In this document: piece after piece, positions 26,206 to 35,027 of the stretch
Layout: every line of letters begins with the position of its first letter
How positions within the stretch are numbered: the stretch's first letter is position 1
NCBI RefSeq assembly: GCF_019977735.1
Contig: NZ_AP025018.1
Coordinates: 4,092,001 to 4,156,000 of the forward strand
Direction of reading: 5' to 3'
Source: Calothrix sp. PCC 7716
Lineage (GTDB): Bacteria; Cyanobacteriota; Cyanobacteriia; Cyanobacteriales; Nostocaceae
DNA length: 64,000 nt
Notes under the pieces: model-generated
The model's input: only the letters and a program-made list of their open reading frames with translations
Databases searched by the model: none
What the model was told of the DNA's origin: nothing
Program-made: the position numbers and the translations under genes

Positions 26206-28758
26206 ATGGAAATCACAATCCCTGAACTTTCACTAGTAATACTCATCGGCGCCTCTGGTTCTGGCAAATCAACCTTCGCGCGCAAACACTTTCAACAATA
26301 CGAAATCCTCTCTTCAGACTTTTGTCGAGGACTAGTATCTGACGACGAAAACAACCAAAAAGCATCACACGACGCATTCGACGTATTACACTACATCGCC
26401 ACCAAACGATTAGCAACCGGAAAACTAACAGTAATAGACGCCACCAACGTCCAACCCGAAGACCGCAAAGAATATATAAAAATGGCAAGGGAATTTCACG
26501 TATTACCCGTAGCCATAGTCCTTAACCTCCCCGAACAAGTTTGTCACGAACGTAACCAACAACGTCCAGACAGGCAATTTGGCGCCCATGTAGTCAAACG
26601 TCATACACAAGCACTGCGTCGAAGCTTACGTGGACTAGAAAAAGAAGGGTTTCGATACGTTCATGTTCTAAATTCGCTAGAAGACATAAACAACATTGAA
26701 ATAGAACGTCAACCATTATGGAACAACCGTAAACACGAACGCGGGCCATTTGATATTATCGGCGACATCCACGGTTGCTGCGACGAATTAGAACTACTAC
26801 TAGAAAAACTCGGTTATCAAAAAGGAGATTATTATTATCACCCAGAAGGACGTAAAGCAGTATTTCTTGGGGACTTAGTAGATAGAGGCGCCCGTATTTT
26901 AGATACAGTAAACTTAGTTCGCAAAATGGTTAACTCAGGTACTGCCTTGTGTGTACCAGGCAACCATGAACATAAACTACTGCGAAAACTGCGCGGTAAA
27001 AACGTTCGAGTTAATCATGGGTTAGAGCAAACCCTAGCAGAAATAGACGCATTACCCGATCTGACCCGTGAACCATATATCAAAGAACTACGCGAATTTA
27101 TCGACTCATTAGTAAGTCACTATGTTTTAGATGGTGGACAACTAGTTGTTGCACATGCAGGAATGAAGCGCGAAATGCAAGGACGAGGAAGTGGCGCCGT
27201 GCGAGAGTTTGCATTGTATGGTGAAACTACAGGGGAAATAGATGAATTTGGTTTACCTGTACGTTTTAACTGGGCAGGTGAGTATCGAGGTGATGCAATG
27301 GTTGTTTATGGGCATACACCAGTACCAGAAGCCGAATGGTTGAATAATACAATAGATATAGATACAGGTTGTGTATTCGGTGGTAAGTTAACAGCTTTAC
27401 GTTATCCCGAAAAAGAATTAGTTAGCGTACCTGCTGCCAAAGTTTACTGCGAACCTGTTAAACCTCTCACTCAGCACTCAGCACTCAGTACTCAGCACTC
27501 AGCACAGCAGGAACATGATGAGATATTAAACGTTGACGATGTATTAGGTAAACGCATTATTAACGTGCGCTTGCAAAATAATATAACGATTCGCGAAGAA
27601 AATGCCATTGCTGCACTTGAAGTCATGAGTCGGTTTGCCGCTAACCCCAAGTGGTTAATTTATTTACCTCCTACAATGTCACCTGTAGAGACTTCAAAGT
27701 TATCTGGATATTTAGAACATCCCCAAGAAGCTTTTGCTTATTACCAAAATCAAGGTATTTCAGAGGTAGTCTGTGAAGAAAAACACATGGGTTCGCGCGC
27801 GGTTGTCATAGTTTGCCGTGATGAAGATGCAGTAAGAAAGCGTTTTGGTATTGTGGGAGAAGGTATTGGTATTTGTTACACCCGTACAGGCAGAAAGTTT
27901 TTTAATGATGATGCTTTAGAAGCTGAATTTATTGCCAAAATAAATCAAGCTTTATCTACAAGTAACTTTTGGGAAACATTTAATACCGACTGGGTATGTC
28001 TCGACTGTGAACTAATGCCTTGGTCGGCAAAAGCTCAAGCTTTATTACAAAATCAGTATGCTCCCGTTGGTGTATCATCGCGCACCGGACTTAGTGATGC
28101 TGTAGCAATGTTAGAAAAAGCTAGCACACGAGGAGTTGACGTTGGCGCCCAATTAACTGCATTTACACAGCGCGCCCAAATGGCTAATTTATATATTGAC
28201 GCTTACCGTCGCTACTGCTGGGATGTCAATGATATTTCTGATATCAAACTGGCGCCGTTTCATATACTAGCAACAGAAGGCGCCGTACATACCGACAAAA
28301 CCCATCGTTGGCACATGGAACAAATAGCCAAAATTGCCTCATGCGACCCTATCTTATTAGCTACAAATTATAAAGTAATTGATTTGACTGACCCAAGTAG
28401 CCAAGCAGAAGGTATTCACTGGTGGGAGCAAATGACTATTGCAGGTGGTGAGGGTATAGTAGTTAAGCCAATGGACTATATAGTTAAAGGTAATCGCGGT
28501 ATCATTCAACCAGCCGTTAAATGCCGTGGACAAGAATATTTACGGATTATTTATGGCGCCGAATATACTAGTCCAGAAAACTTAAATCGTTTGCGTCAAC
28601 GCGGACTATCACATAAACGTTCGTTAGCAATGCGCGAATTTGCACTCGGTGTAGAATCATTAGAAAGGTTTGTTTCGCATCAACCATTACGAAGAATACA
28701 TGAGTGCGTGTTCGGAATTTTAGCCCTAGAAAGTGAACCCGTAGACCCAAGATTGTAA
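26206..28758 (+). CDS. pnkp: polynucleotide kinase-phosphatase-ligase, RNA repair
   Basis: Bacterial Pnkp heals and seals broken tRNA with Hen1. The 850-residue protein has three modules in order: a 5' kinase (about 1-170; GASGSGKSTFARKHF, VIDATNVQPEDRK), a metallophosphoesterase that removes 2',3'-cyclic or 3' phosphate (about 183-410; GDIHGCCDE, GDLVDRGARILD, GNHEHKLL, and a later VYGHTPVPE), and a ligase-like adenylyltransferase (about 445-850) with the nucleotidyl Lys in EEKHMGSRAVV and GEGIVVKP. The length matches the family. A run of TGAGTGC-type heptamers encodes LTQHSALSTQHSAQ in the linker between phosphatase and ligase. A hairpin at 28766-28787 follows the stop. Confidence 0.96.
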   Translation: MEITIPELSLVILIGASGSGKSTFARKHFQQYEILSSDFCRGLVSDDENNQKASHDAFDVLHYIATKRLATGKLTVIDATNVQPEDRKEYIKMAREFHVLPVAIVLNLPEQVCHERNQQRPDRQFGAHVVKRHTQALRRSLRGLEKEGFRYVHVLNSLEDINNIEIERQPLWNNRKHERGPFDIIGDIHGCCDELELLLEKLGYQKGDYYYHPEGRKAVFLGDLVDRGARILDTVNLVRKMVNSGTALCVPGNHEHKLLRKLRGKNVRVNHGLEQTLAEIDALPDLTREPYIKELREFIDSLVSHYVLDGGQLVVAHAGMKREMQGRGSGAVREFALYGETTGEIDEFGLPVRFNWAGEYRGDAMVVYGHTPVPEAEWLNNTIDIDTGCVFGGKLTALRYPEKELVSVPAAKVYCEPVKPLTQHSALSTQHSAQQEHDEILNVDDVLGKRIINVRLQNNITIREENAIAALEVMSRFAANPKWLIYLPPTMSPVETSKLSGYLEHPQEAFAYYQNQGISEVVCEEKHMGSRAVVIVCRDEDAVRKRFGIVGEGIGICYTRTGRKFFNDDALEAEFIAKINQALSTSNFWETFNTDWVCLDCELMPWSAKAQALLQNQYAPVGVSSRTGLSDAVAMLEKASTRGVDVGAQLTAFTQRAQMANLYIDAYRRYCWDVNDISDIKLAPFHILATEGAVHTDKTHRWHMEQIAKIASCDPILLATNYKVIDLTDPSSQAEGIHWWEQMTIAGGEGIVVKPMDYIVKGNRGIIQPAVKCRGQEYLRIIYGAEYTSPENLNRLRQRGLSHKRSLAMREFALGVESLERFVSHQPLRRIHECVFGILALESEPVDPRL
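27466..27504. repeat. in-frame CACTCAG heptamer array inside pnkp
   Basis: About five copies of CACTCAG (one varied to TACTCAG) fall in the linker between the phosphatase and ligase modules of Pnkp without breaking the frame. The same heptamer forms an intergenic array at 56172-56236. Confidence 0.9.
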
Positions 28759-28765
28759 TCTTGTA

Positions 28766-28787
28766 GCACAGGCATCCCTGCCTGTGC
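28766..28787. repeat. dispersed palindrome after pnkp
   Basis: GCACAGGCATCCCTGCCTGTGC is a near-perfect palindrome eight bases after the pnkp stop, of the same family as 13300-13322. It could act as an mRNA end structure, though no T-run follows directly. Confidence 0.85.
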
Positions 28788-28818
28788 AGTGATATATTTT
28801 TATTTACCACGAATACAC

Positions 28819-28867
28819 GTAGAGACTCGTTCACGCAGTGTCCCGGAGGGAATAATGGCGTCTCTAC
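28819..28867. repeat. GTAGAGAC / GTCTCTAC inverted repeat
   Basis: GTAGAGAC at 28819-28826 pairs with GTCTCTAC at 28860-28867 around a loop containing TCCCGGAGGGA. This is a dispersed repeat type seen in many cyanobacterial intergenic regions. It has no coding content. Confidence 0.75.
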
Positions 28868-28993
28868 AAGGTCTTAAAAATTACACATCTACCTCATATA
28901 GATGATATTTGCTATAAATGTAAAAATTTAATTAAAATAATCATAATATTCTTCACCTGTTAAATCCTCTAAATATGCGTAATCTAGAGAGCG

Positions 28994-29113
28994 TTAATCG
29001 TAATCTTCCAAATGCATTTGATTGAAATAAAAATCATCATCACTACCATCATCATCAGCGTGCCATAATTCTTCCAATTCACTTTCATGTTCTTGATAAC
29101 TATTAGTAAACAT
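28994..29113 (-). CDS. small acidic ORF, possibly a gene remnant
   Basis: ATG at 29113 (reverse strand) opens a 39-residue, strongly acidic peptide (HESELEELWHADDDGSDDD and ending HLEDYD). The frame is open upstream of the ATG for ten more codons, to a stop inside the inverted repeat at 29131-29145, so the N-terminus may have been cut by that element. Downstream of the stop, another acidic stretch (DLTGEEYYDYFN) suggests a once longer protein. I do not recognise the family. Confidence 0.35.
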   Translation of the reverse strand: MFTNSYQEHESELEELWHADDDGSDDDFYFNQMHLEDYD

Positions 29114-29130
29114 TGCCTGCTCTTCCGTAC

Positions 29131-29298
29131 TTAACGTGCTAAATTATTTAATCATGAGCTTGAAATCCTAACTAGGCTTTTATTACAGCCATTTTTGGCT
29201 AAAATACTGCATTTTAACTAAAATCCACGACTATAAACGCCTGTAAGCCTTGATTTTAAAGGAAAGTTCCTAACTAAAATTAAAATTTAGCACGCTAA
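29131..29298. mobile_element. candidate MITE-like element with 15-bp inverted repeats
   Basis: TTAACGTGCTAAATT (29131-29145) and AATTTAGCACGCTAA (29284-29298) are inverted repeats with one mismatch, enclosing a non-coding 168-bp segment. The right repeat contains the stop of the nuclease gene at 29295-29966, and the left one truncates the frame of the acidic ORF. No transposase is inside. No target duplication is obvious, so the mobile assignment is tentative. Confidence 0.45.
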
Positions 29299-29966
29299 TT
29301 CCGGAAGAACCAAGAAATAGTACAGCAATCAAGTAGAATATGATAAACAAGAATTATATTACCTGTTGTGCGGTCGTGTTCGCTTACCCATTCATTGTTT
29401 AAAAAGGGTATTACCTCAACCTTTATTAAACTTTTTCTTATATACAGGCTATTATCATAATCAGTATCAAATTTTCTTTGCAATTCATTTAGCCAGTAGT
29501 CACTATTATCACTCTGTACGTAACCAATCATCGCAGCTTCGGGGTATTGCGAAGCGTATTTTCCGTACACGTACCGTTGTATTCCTTCTTTTCCTGTGTA
29601 GTCACCTATAGTCGCTTTACCTTTACAAAGTCGTTTTGCTTCAAAGATATATTTTGGACGTGGTTTGACTAAACTGCATTCAATAACTAGGTCGAGTCTT
29701 CGTCTTGATTTACCAGTTCGTCCCTCTCCAGATATTGGTTTATCTTCACTTAGAAAATATCTATCAAATCGAGGTGGGGTATTTGAATCATCAAGTCTGT
29801 TATCTATCTTTTCTGCTATAAAACCTGTAATATCTGTTTCTTCGTTATCAGCATTAATTTTTTGACGAGCATCTTCGTATCCCCAAGCAAGTAATTGATG
29901 TGCGTCTCTCCGAAAAAAATTATTATACAAATCTGCCCAATCATCACTAATATTCTCTTGCGTCAT
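29295..29966 (-). CDS. PD-(D/E)XK nuclease-like protein, partner of the methylase-like gene
   Basis: This 223-residue protein looks like a restriction-endonuclease fold. RRRLDLVIECSL followed by KYIFEAKRLCKG gives the D...ExK catalytic core near residues 90-113, and DITGFIAEKIDNRLDD upstream could provide an additional acidic residue. Later parts (AAMIGYVQSDNSDYWLNELQ) are typical of such nucleases. It starts 7 bp after the methylase-like gene on the same strand, so they form an operon. Its last residues (CCTISWFFRN) and stop lie at the edge of a candidate MITE, so the C-terminus may be altered. Target and activity are unknown. Confidence 0.75.
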   Translation of the reverse strand: MTQENISDDWADLYNNFFRRDAHQLLAWGYEDARQKINADNEETDITGFIAEKIDNRLDDSNTPPRFDRYFLSEDKPISGEGRTGKSRRRLDLVIECSLVKPRPKYIFEAKRLCKGKATIGDYTGKEGIQRYVYGKYASQYPEAAMIGYVQSDNSDYWLNELQRKFDTDYDNSLYIRKSLIKVEVIPFLNNEWVSEHDRTTGNIILVYHILLDCCTISWFFRN

Positions 29967-29973
29967 TGATTAG

Positions 29974-32649
29974 TTATCCCACACCCTCAAGCAATACTTC
30001 ATTGCTTTTATTTCTTGCAGCCAATACTTGTGCGATGATGTCGTCAGAATCATTTAAGGCTTGTGTTTGTGTCCAATTAATTAAACGCGAAGCTTTACAT
30101 ATATGAATTTTGGCGCCATCAAAAATATAAATGCTATATTGAGTATACATCCATTGGTTACACTTATCTTTAGATTTTTGTTTAATTTCCTCTATTAGAG
30201 AATAAGAAATGTTATCATTTATAACAGCCGTGATAGTAATATCTATAGGGTGAGTTGACCTAAGAATTTCTACTGTACAAACAATCAAGCCAGTAGAATG
30301 TACTATTGAGATTTTATGGCGTATACCACTACCTTCGACAAATTCATCAAGTTCTTTTACTAAACATTTTCCGTAATCTAGTAAATTTTCTTCTGTCGGT
30401 GATTGGGTTAATGTGACGGTTTGACCTTTGTTAAGCTTAAGACTAAAATTAATAAAGTCTCTTGCGATAATACTAATGTTTTGGTTAATATTAAAAATTC
30501 TTTCAATTTCTTTATCAAGTCTTGCTTGATTTTCTATATAAGTTAGTAATAAATCTGGATCTGGCTGTAGTTTCGCTATTTCTGATATCTGTTCTGTAGA
30601 TAAAGCAGGAACAGGTATTTTTGTAATATCTTTTATAAAAAGACTATTTTCATCTACAAACCATTCTGTACTGTGAAAGAAGAGATTATATTGACCAATG
30701 CTTGAATGAAAAAAGGTGGCAATAGCACGTAAATAGTTTGTGTCCTCGTCTGGATAAGAAATACTCCATAAAAGTTCAGGTATAAGAAAATACAGATTTG
30801 AAGTATTTATAAGTATTGGCTCTGGATGAAGGCGCCAGTTTTTTTGTTCAGCTAATGTAGCTAAATTAGTAGTAAATAATCTATTTAAGCGTTTGATAGT
30901 ACGCTTATCTCTATAATTACCCCATAACGCGAGCTTCCACACAATAGCTTCTCCTGTTTCTGCATCATCTGGTGGAACTAGTTGCGTTTCATCCTCATTA
31001 ATAGTTATCATCCATGCTTGATTATGAATTTGATTAATAATAGAAGGAGCAAAATGAATTATTGAAGGCTTTTCTCTATCTGCCGTTGCTTTAGTATATA
31101 CTATAGTCGCGACAGGTGCCTCCAGTTCAAAAACGTGAGTTAATTTGCTAAAATTGGTAATTCTTGCAACTTCGTTTTCTTGAAACAGCTGTTTGCGACA
31201 TTCAGCTAAATCATAATTCAAAAAGCTTTCTGCATGTATAATAAGACCAACATATCCATTTGGCTTTAAACATTCTATAACAGAACTTTGTTTTATTTTA
31301 ATCAAATCATAATTTCCAACTATCCAATCAAATTGATGATTTGTGCTAAATACATCAGATTCAATAATTTGATGATTGTGTAAAATAGGGAATTTAAATT
31401 CCTTATTACTATGCAACTCTGTAGGCTCAATATAATTGAGCATTGTCACAATCAAACTAAATTCGGCTACATAACAAGCATCGCGATTTTGCCCAACGCC
31501 ATATATACTTTCAATAAGTATATCTAAAAGGCGCCCAAGACTTAGTTTTTTATCAGAACTATGTGCTAGTTGTATTTCAATTAATCTACGATAAGCTAAA
31601 ACTAAGAATGTCCCACAAGAACAGCATGGGTCAAGAATTTTTATTCCTGTGAAAAAAGGTTTACTTTGGTTTATCTCACATAATAAATATTCAGCTAACG
31701 GTACATGTGTGTAAACTGCTTTTTTATGACCTTGTACATTTATTAGTTGCTCATAGATTGATGATAATATATCAGCAGGTATGTAAGAAAAGTCGTAAGC
31801 TGTGAAATCTAAATTTAATTGACTATCAAGTACTTTTGACCCATTAAAAATGCTACCTAGTAATGATACTATCTCATCAGTAATCGCATCACGACCTTGT
31901 AATGGAAAAGGAAATATATCGCTGTTAAAGCGTTTTTGTAATGCTTCAGTAAGTTTTTCTAAACCAGATACAGAAGCATGACTACTAAGTACACTTCGTA
32001 AGTCAATATTATTTTCTGAACACCAGTTCTCAGATAAAATATCTCTGTCACGAAGGTAGCGAATATAAAGGTATTTTCCAATTAAAGCATAAGCCGCAGA
32101 AAGGTTTAACCCCTGCTTTGCCAAATATTCTGTTAATTTTTCGATACTATTGAGTAAGTGTGTATTTATACGTTCTTTAGAAATATGCTTTGCTTGGGTT
32201 TTCCAAATACTACCTGAGTCAATAGATTCTGCAAAAATATACTTAAGCTTGCTTCTAATATCTAGAATATTTGGTTCAATTGAATCTATCAAACCTTTGT
32301 TTTCATTCTCTGAGGAGTAATTAAAACCTGTATACACTCTAATTTGATTAGGAAGTAGCACCAATAGAAAAGGTGCTGCGCCTAAATTCCAAAGCTTACG
32401 GTGTATAATTTTAGCAGCTTCTACTGTTTGCGCTTCTGCTACGTATACAACAGGTTGAGGTGGTAAAATTTCATTACTGGATGGACTGGTGTGAATAACA
32501 TAAACTCCTTTTACACCCGCTTTTTTTGCTGCACTATATATATGCTGCGTCGAGATATCCTGTTCAGCGCTTGTACTATAATAATTTGGTGATTGAGCGT
32601 AGTCAAGTATATTTAAGAGTTGCTCTAACTGCACGCACCATACCTCCAT
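29974..32649 (-). CDS. N-6 adenine DNA methylase-like protein with eroded motifs
   Basis: The 891-residue layout resembles large N6-adenine methylases: an N-terminal domain, a helical region (TEYLAKQGLNLSAAYALIG), a Rossmann methylase core and a C-terminal domain. The SAM-binding motif I, usually DPxCGSGxFL, reads DPCCSCGTFL (near residue 337). The catalytic NPPY motif is missing; at the expected place the sequence is FDWIVGNYDLIKIK (near 440), running after only some 15 residues into LKPNGYVGLIIHAESFL, as if a segment had been lost. Without NPPY, adenine methylation is unlikely. The frame is nevertheless open throughout, and the gene is coupled to a nuclease. It may be a DNA-recognition subunit or a gene in early decay. 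Confidence 0.75.
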   Translation of the reverse strand: MEVWCVQLEQLLNILDYAQSPNYYSTSAEQDISTQHIYSAAKKAGVKGVYVIHTSPSSNEILPPQPVVYVAEAQTVEAAKIIHRKLWNLGAAPFLLVLLPNQIRVYTGFNYSSENENKGLIDSIEPNILDIRSKLKYIFAESIDSGSIWKTQAKHISKERINTHLLNSIEKLTEYLAKQGLNLSAAYALIGKYLYIRYLRDRDILSENWCSENNIDLRSVLSSHASVSGLEKLTEALQKRFNSDIFPFPLQGRDAITDEIVSLLGSIFNGSKVLDSQLNLDFTAYDFSYIPADILSSIYEQLINVQGHKKAVYTHVPLAEYLLCEINQSKPFFTGIKILDPCCSCGTFLVLAYRRLIEIQLAHSSDKKLSLGRLLDILIESIYGVGQNRDACYVAEFSLIVTMLNYIEPTELHSNKEFKFPILHNHQIIESDVFSTNHQFDWIVGNYDLIKIKQSSVIECLKPNGYVGLIIHAESFLNYDLAECRKQLFQENEVARITNFSKLTHVFELEAPVATIVYTKATADREKPSIIHFAPSIINQIHNQAWMITINEDETQLVPPDDAETGEAIVWKLALWGNYRDKRTIKRLNRLFTTNLATLAEQKNWRLHPEPILINTSNLYFLIPELLWSISYPDEDTNYLRAIATFFHSSIGQYNLFFHSTEWFVDENSLFIKDITKIPVPALSTEQISEIAKLQPDPDLLLTYIENQARLDKEIERIFNINQNISIIARDFINFSLKLNKGQTVTLTQSPTEENLLDYGKCLVKELDEFVEGSGIRHKISIVHSTGLIVCTVEILRSTHPIDITITAVINDNISYSLIEEIKQKSKDKCNQWMYTQYSIYIFDGAKIHICKASRLINWTQTQALNDSDDIIAQVLAARNKSNEVLLEGVG

Positions 32650-32817
32650 CGTTCAAGCAAATAGCTATATAACAACCACAATATACTTTTTAAGCTTTGG
32701 CGCCACACTGTTTACTGTAGTTTGAATTGAGAACTATTGTACTGTATGGCGTTTATTTTAGCCACTGTGTAAATGTAACTTAAAATTAAGGATTATAGGC
32801 GCCTTAAAAGTGACATC

Positions 32818-33017
32818 TCAACAATGATTATTTATCTGCGGGGTACCTATAACTTCAAAATTCCAGATATCTTTAAAAATGTATATGCGCTTTACTATAT
32901 CTCTTGGAGAGAGTTTATCTTGACTACCTTCCTTCCAGTCGTTTCTTTATCTAAGCTAATTAACATACTATAAAGACGTATTAAATCATGCTCTAAGTCA
33001 TCTTTAAACTTTAGCAT
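32818..33017 (-). pseudogene. frameshifted small unknown gene
   Basis: ATG at 33017 (reverse strand) begins MLKFKDDLEHDLIRLYSML, and the frame stops after 40 codons at 32895. Two frames over, the reading continues with DWKEGSQDKLSPRDIVKR followed by IYIFKDIWNFEVIG and ends at 32818. Together they would make a protein of about 65 residues, broken by an indel near 32945. The assignment rests on the coding look of both halves; no family is recognised. Confidence 0.35.
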
Positions 33018-33047
33018 AATTTTGCATATTATCATTCAATTTAAATT

Positions 33048-33071
33048 CTGTCACCATTGGTGACAGTTTTT
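33048..33071 (+). terminator. perfect hairpin with T-run
   Basis: CTGTCACC-ATT-GGTGACAG is a perfect 8-bp stem followed by TTTTT on the forward strand. It has the form of an intrinsic terminator for forward transcription, yet no intact forward gene precedes it. It may block antisense transcription, be a relic, or be an operator-like palindrome upstream of the reverse-strand genes. Confidence 0.55.
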
Positions 33072-33180
33072 CGCATTCTTTCAAAAAATAGTATATTAAC
33101 TAGTATATAAACTCTTTATTAATTTGATTATTGTACGTTAATAACTGTACGATTAGCTCATTATAATTATTGCCATATAT

Positions 33181-33648
33181 CTAAAAATCCTCTAATAATT
33201 TTGCAATTTCTTCTGGTGTCGGAAGTTTATCTTGTAAATCCTGCGGTAAAGTTGAGACTATTCTGTAAGTTGCAACACCAATCGGTTTATTCGACTCTCT
33301 CAGAGCATACTCCACAATCATTTTATCTTTCGACTTACAAAGAATAATACCTACAGAAGGATTTTCATAATCTAACCTTACCCTGTCATCTAGCGCAGCT
33401 AAATAAAACTGCATTTTACCTATATATTCTGGCAAAAATTCACCTATCTTTAAATCAATTGCCACTAAACATTTTAAACCTCTATGAAAGAGCAATAAAT
33501 CAATAAAATATTCTTTATCGCTTATCTCTAAACGATACTGGCTACCAACAAATGTAAACATTCCTCCCATTTCAATTAAAAATGGCTGTACCTTAGCTAT
33601 AATAGCTTTTTCTAACTGGCGCTCACTATATTCATCTGATAGTTCCAA
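33181..33648 (-). pseudogene. C-terminal nuclease half of a YhcG/DUF1016 family protein
   Basis: The 155-residue frame corresponds to the C-terminal PD-(D/E)XK domain of YhcG (DUF1016) proteins, usually about 350 residues. ELSDEYSERQLEKAIIAKVQ, then FTFVGSQYRLEISDKEYFID, LVAIDLKIGEF (D...DxK catalytic strand) and PSVGIILCKSKD are characteristic. The N-terminal DUF1016 region is absent: reading further upstream gives TFDFLEL and then an in-frame TAA. The break joins it to a zinc-ribbon gene fragment (33660-33845). The remaining domain keeps its active-site residues and might still be made from the ATG at 33648. Confidence 0.8.
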
Positions 33649-33659
33649 AAAATCAAAAG

Positions 33660-33845
33660 TTTAAACTGTTTGTTTAGTATAAATAGTTGCTGTGGAATGT
33701 GGATTACCAAAGGGAACTTACGAACTTTTGTTTTCGTTTGGCATTTGGGACATTTGGTAAATGCACAATCTGAATATAAGTTAAAGAAAAATTTATGAAG
33801 TTTTGTCTGATTTCTATCTTGGGATTGATTTGTTGTTTTAGACAT
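33660..33845 (-). pseudogene. N-terminal fragment of a zinc-ribbon protein
   Basis: ATG at 33845 (reverse) begins MSKTTNQSQDRNQTKLHKFF and contains CAFTKCPKCQTKTKVRKFPL followed by VIHIPQQLFILNK, the start of a cyanobacterial protein family whose full members continue with a second Cys pair to complete a zinc ribbon. Here the reading runs out of the family pattern at about 33660 and enters the YhcG fragment, so the second half of the zinc site is lost. Zinc binding is inferred from the CPKC pair only. Confidence 0.65.
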
Positions 33846-33935
33846 TGTTCTTTCTGTAATATGTACTGTGATTAAATTTATTTGTATGTTACATTAAAAA
33901 TGATATTATTAATCTATAAATAATTATAAATAACT

Positions 33936-34910
33936 ATGAATAATTTAGTCGGTAAAGTGGTATTAGTTACAGGCGCCACACGTGGTCTAGGTAAAGGTAT
34001 TGCCGTTGGTCTCGGTGAAGCAGGCGCCACTGTTTATATTACAGGACGTAGCCTTGAATCAACCAGTGGTTCAGGTAGTTTAAATGATACAAAAGCTGCG
34101 GTAGAAGAAGCGGGTGGTATATGTATTCCGGTTCAGGTAGACCATAGCGATGATGAGCAAGTACGTTTACTGTTTGAGCGTATTCAAGATGAACAGTATG
34201 GACAGCTTGACTTGCTTGTAAATAATGCCTACTCAGGTGTTAAAGCATTAACAGATGCTAATGGCAAACCTTTTTGGGAAAACGAAACTAGTCTTTGGGA
34301 TGCTAGTAATAATGTTGGTCTTCGTAGTCATTATGTAGCAAGTGTTTTTGCTGCTCAAATGATGACCAAACGTAAACAAGGACTTATTAGTACTATTTCT
34401 TCTTGGGGTGGATTATCATATATTTTTGGTGTTGCTTACGGCGCCGGCAAAGCTGCTTGTGATAGATTAGCGGCAGATATGGCTGTTGAATTAAAATCTT
34501 ATAACGTTGCTTCGTTATCTATATGGCCTGGTATTGTTGGAACTGAGCATTTTTCTAGTTTAGCCGACCACTTTAATGAACAACATAGCAATGACCCGAT
34601 GAAATTAATGTTTAGTGAGCGCTATAACTGGGAAACTCCTTTATTAACAGGACGGGTTATTGCTCACTTAACTGGTGAGTTATCATCTAGTATTATGCGT
34701 CGTACAGGAAAAGTGCAAATTGTTGCTGAACTTGCTCGTCAATATGGAATTTTAGACCAAGATGGAAATAGTCCTGTCTCGCTGCGTTCTTTACGCTTTG
34801 TATTACCCTTTGGATTGCCAGCTTTAAGAAAATACTCATCGCTAATACCCGATATTAAAGTACCCTGGCCACTGTTGTTAGTCGGCGCCCTCGGTTCCCC
34901 AAAAATTTGA
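33936..34910 (+). CDS. SDR-family oxidoreductase, DHRS1-like
   Basis: This 324-residue short-chain dehydrogenase resembles DHRS1-type enzymes, which use NAD(P)H to reduce carbonyls. The nucleotide-binding GATRGLGKGIAVGLGEAGA lies near the N-terminus, NNAYSG stands in the NNAG position, the catalytic Ser lies in STISSWGG, and YGAGKAACDRLAADM provides the Tyr and Lys of YxxxK. The length exceeds the classic 250 residues because of a C-terminal extension, as in DHRS1 homologues. It has its own forward promoter region, with no operon partner. The substrate is unknown. Confidence 0.92.
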   Translation: MNNLVGKVVLVTGATRGLGKGIAVGLGEAGATVYITGRSLESTSGSGSLNDTKAAVEEAGGICIPVQVDHSDDEQVRLLFERIQDEQYGQLDLLVNNAYSGVKALTDANGKPFWENETSLWDASNNVGLRSHYVASVFAAQMMTKRKQGLISTISSWGGLSYIFGVAYGAGKAACDRLAADMAVELKSYNVASLSIWPGIVGTEHFSSLADHFNEQHSNDPMKLMFSERYNWETPLLTGRVIAHLTGELSSSIMRRTGKVQIVAELARQYGILDQDGNSPVSLRSLRFVLPFGLPALRKYSSLIPDIKVPWPLLLVGALGSPKI

Positions 34911-35027
34911 TATACCGAACACGGTTATATAACGAACCGCAAAGTACACAAAGGACGCAAAGGAAGAGAGTAATAATTTTTATGTCTAATGGTAGATGTG
35001 CTTGTGTTCATAATATGGTATGCATAT

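Noticed and set aside
33048-33071. terminator of the nearest reverse-strand gene
   Set aside because: The T-run follows on the forward strand only; for reverse transcription the hairpin is followed by AATTTAAA, so it does not fit as terminator of the YhcG fragment.
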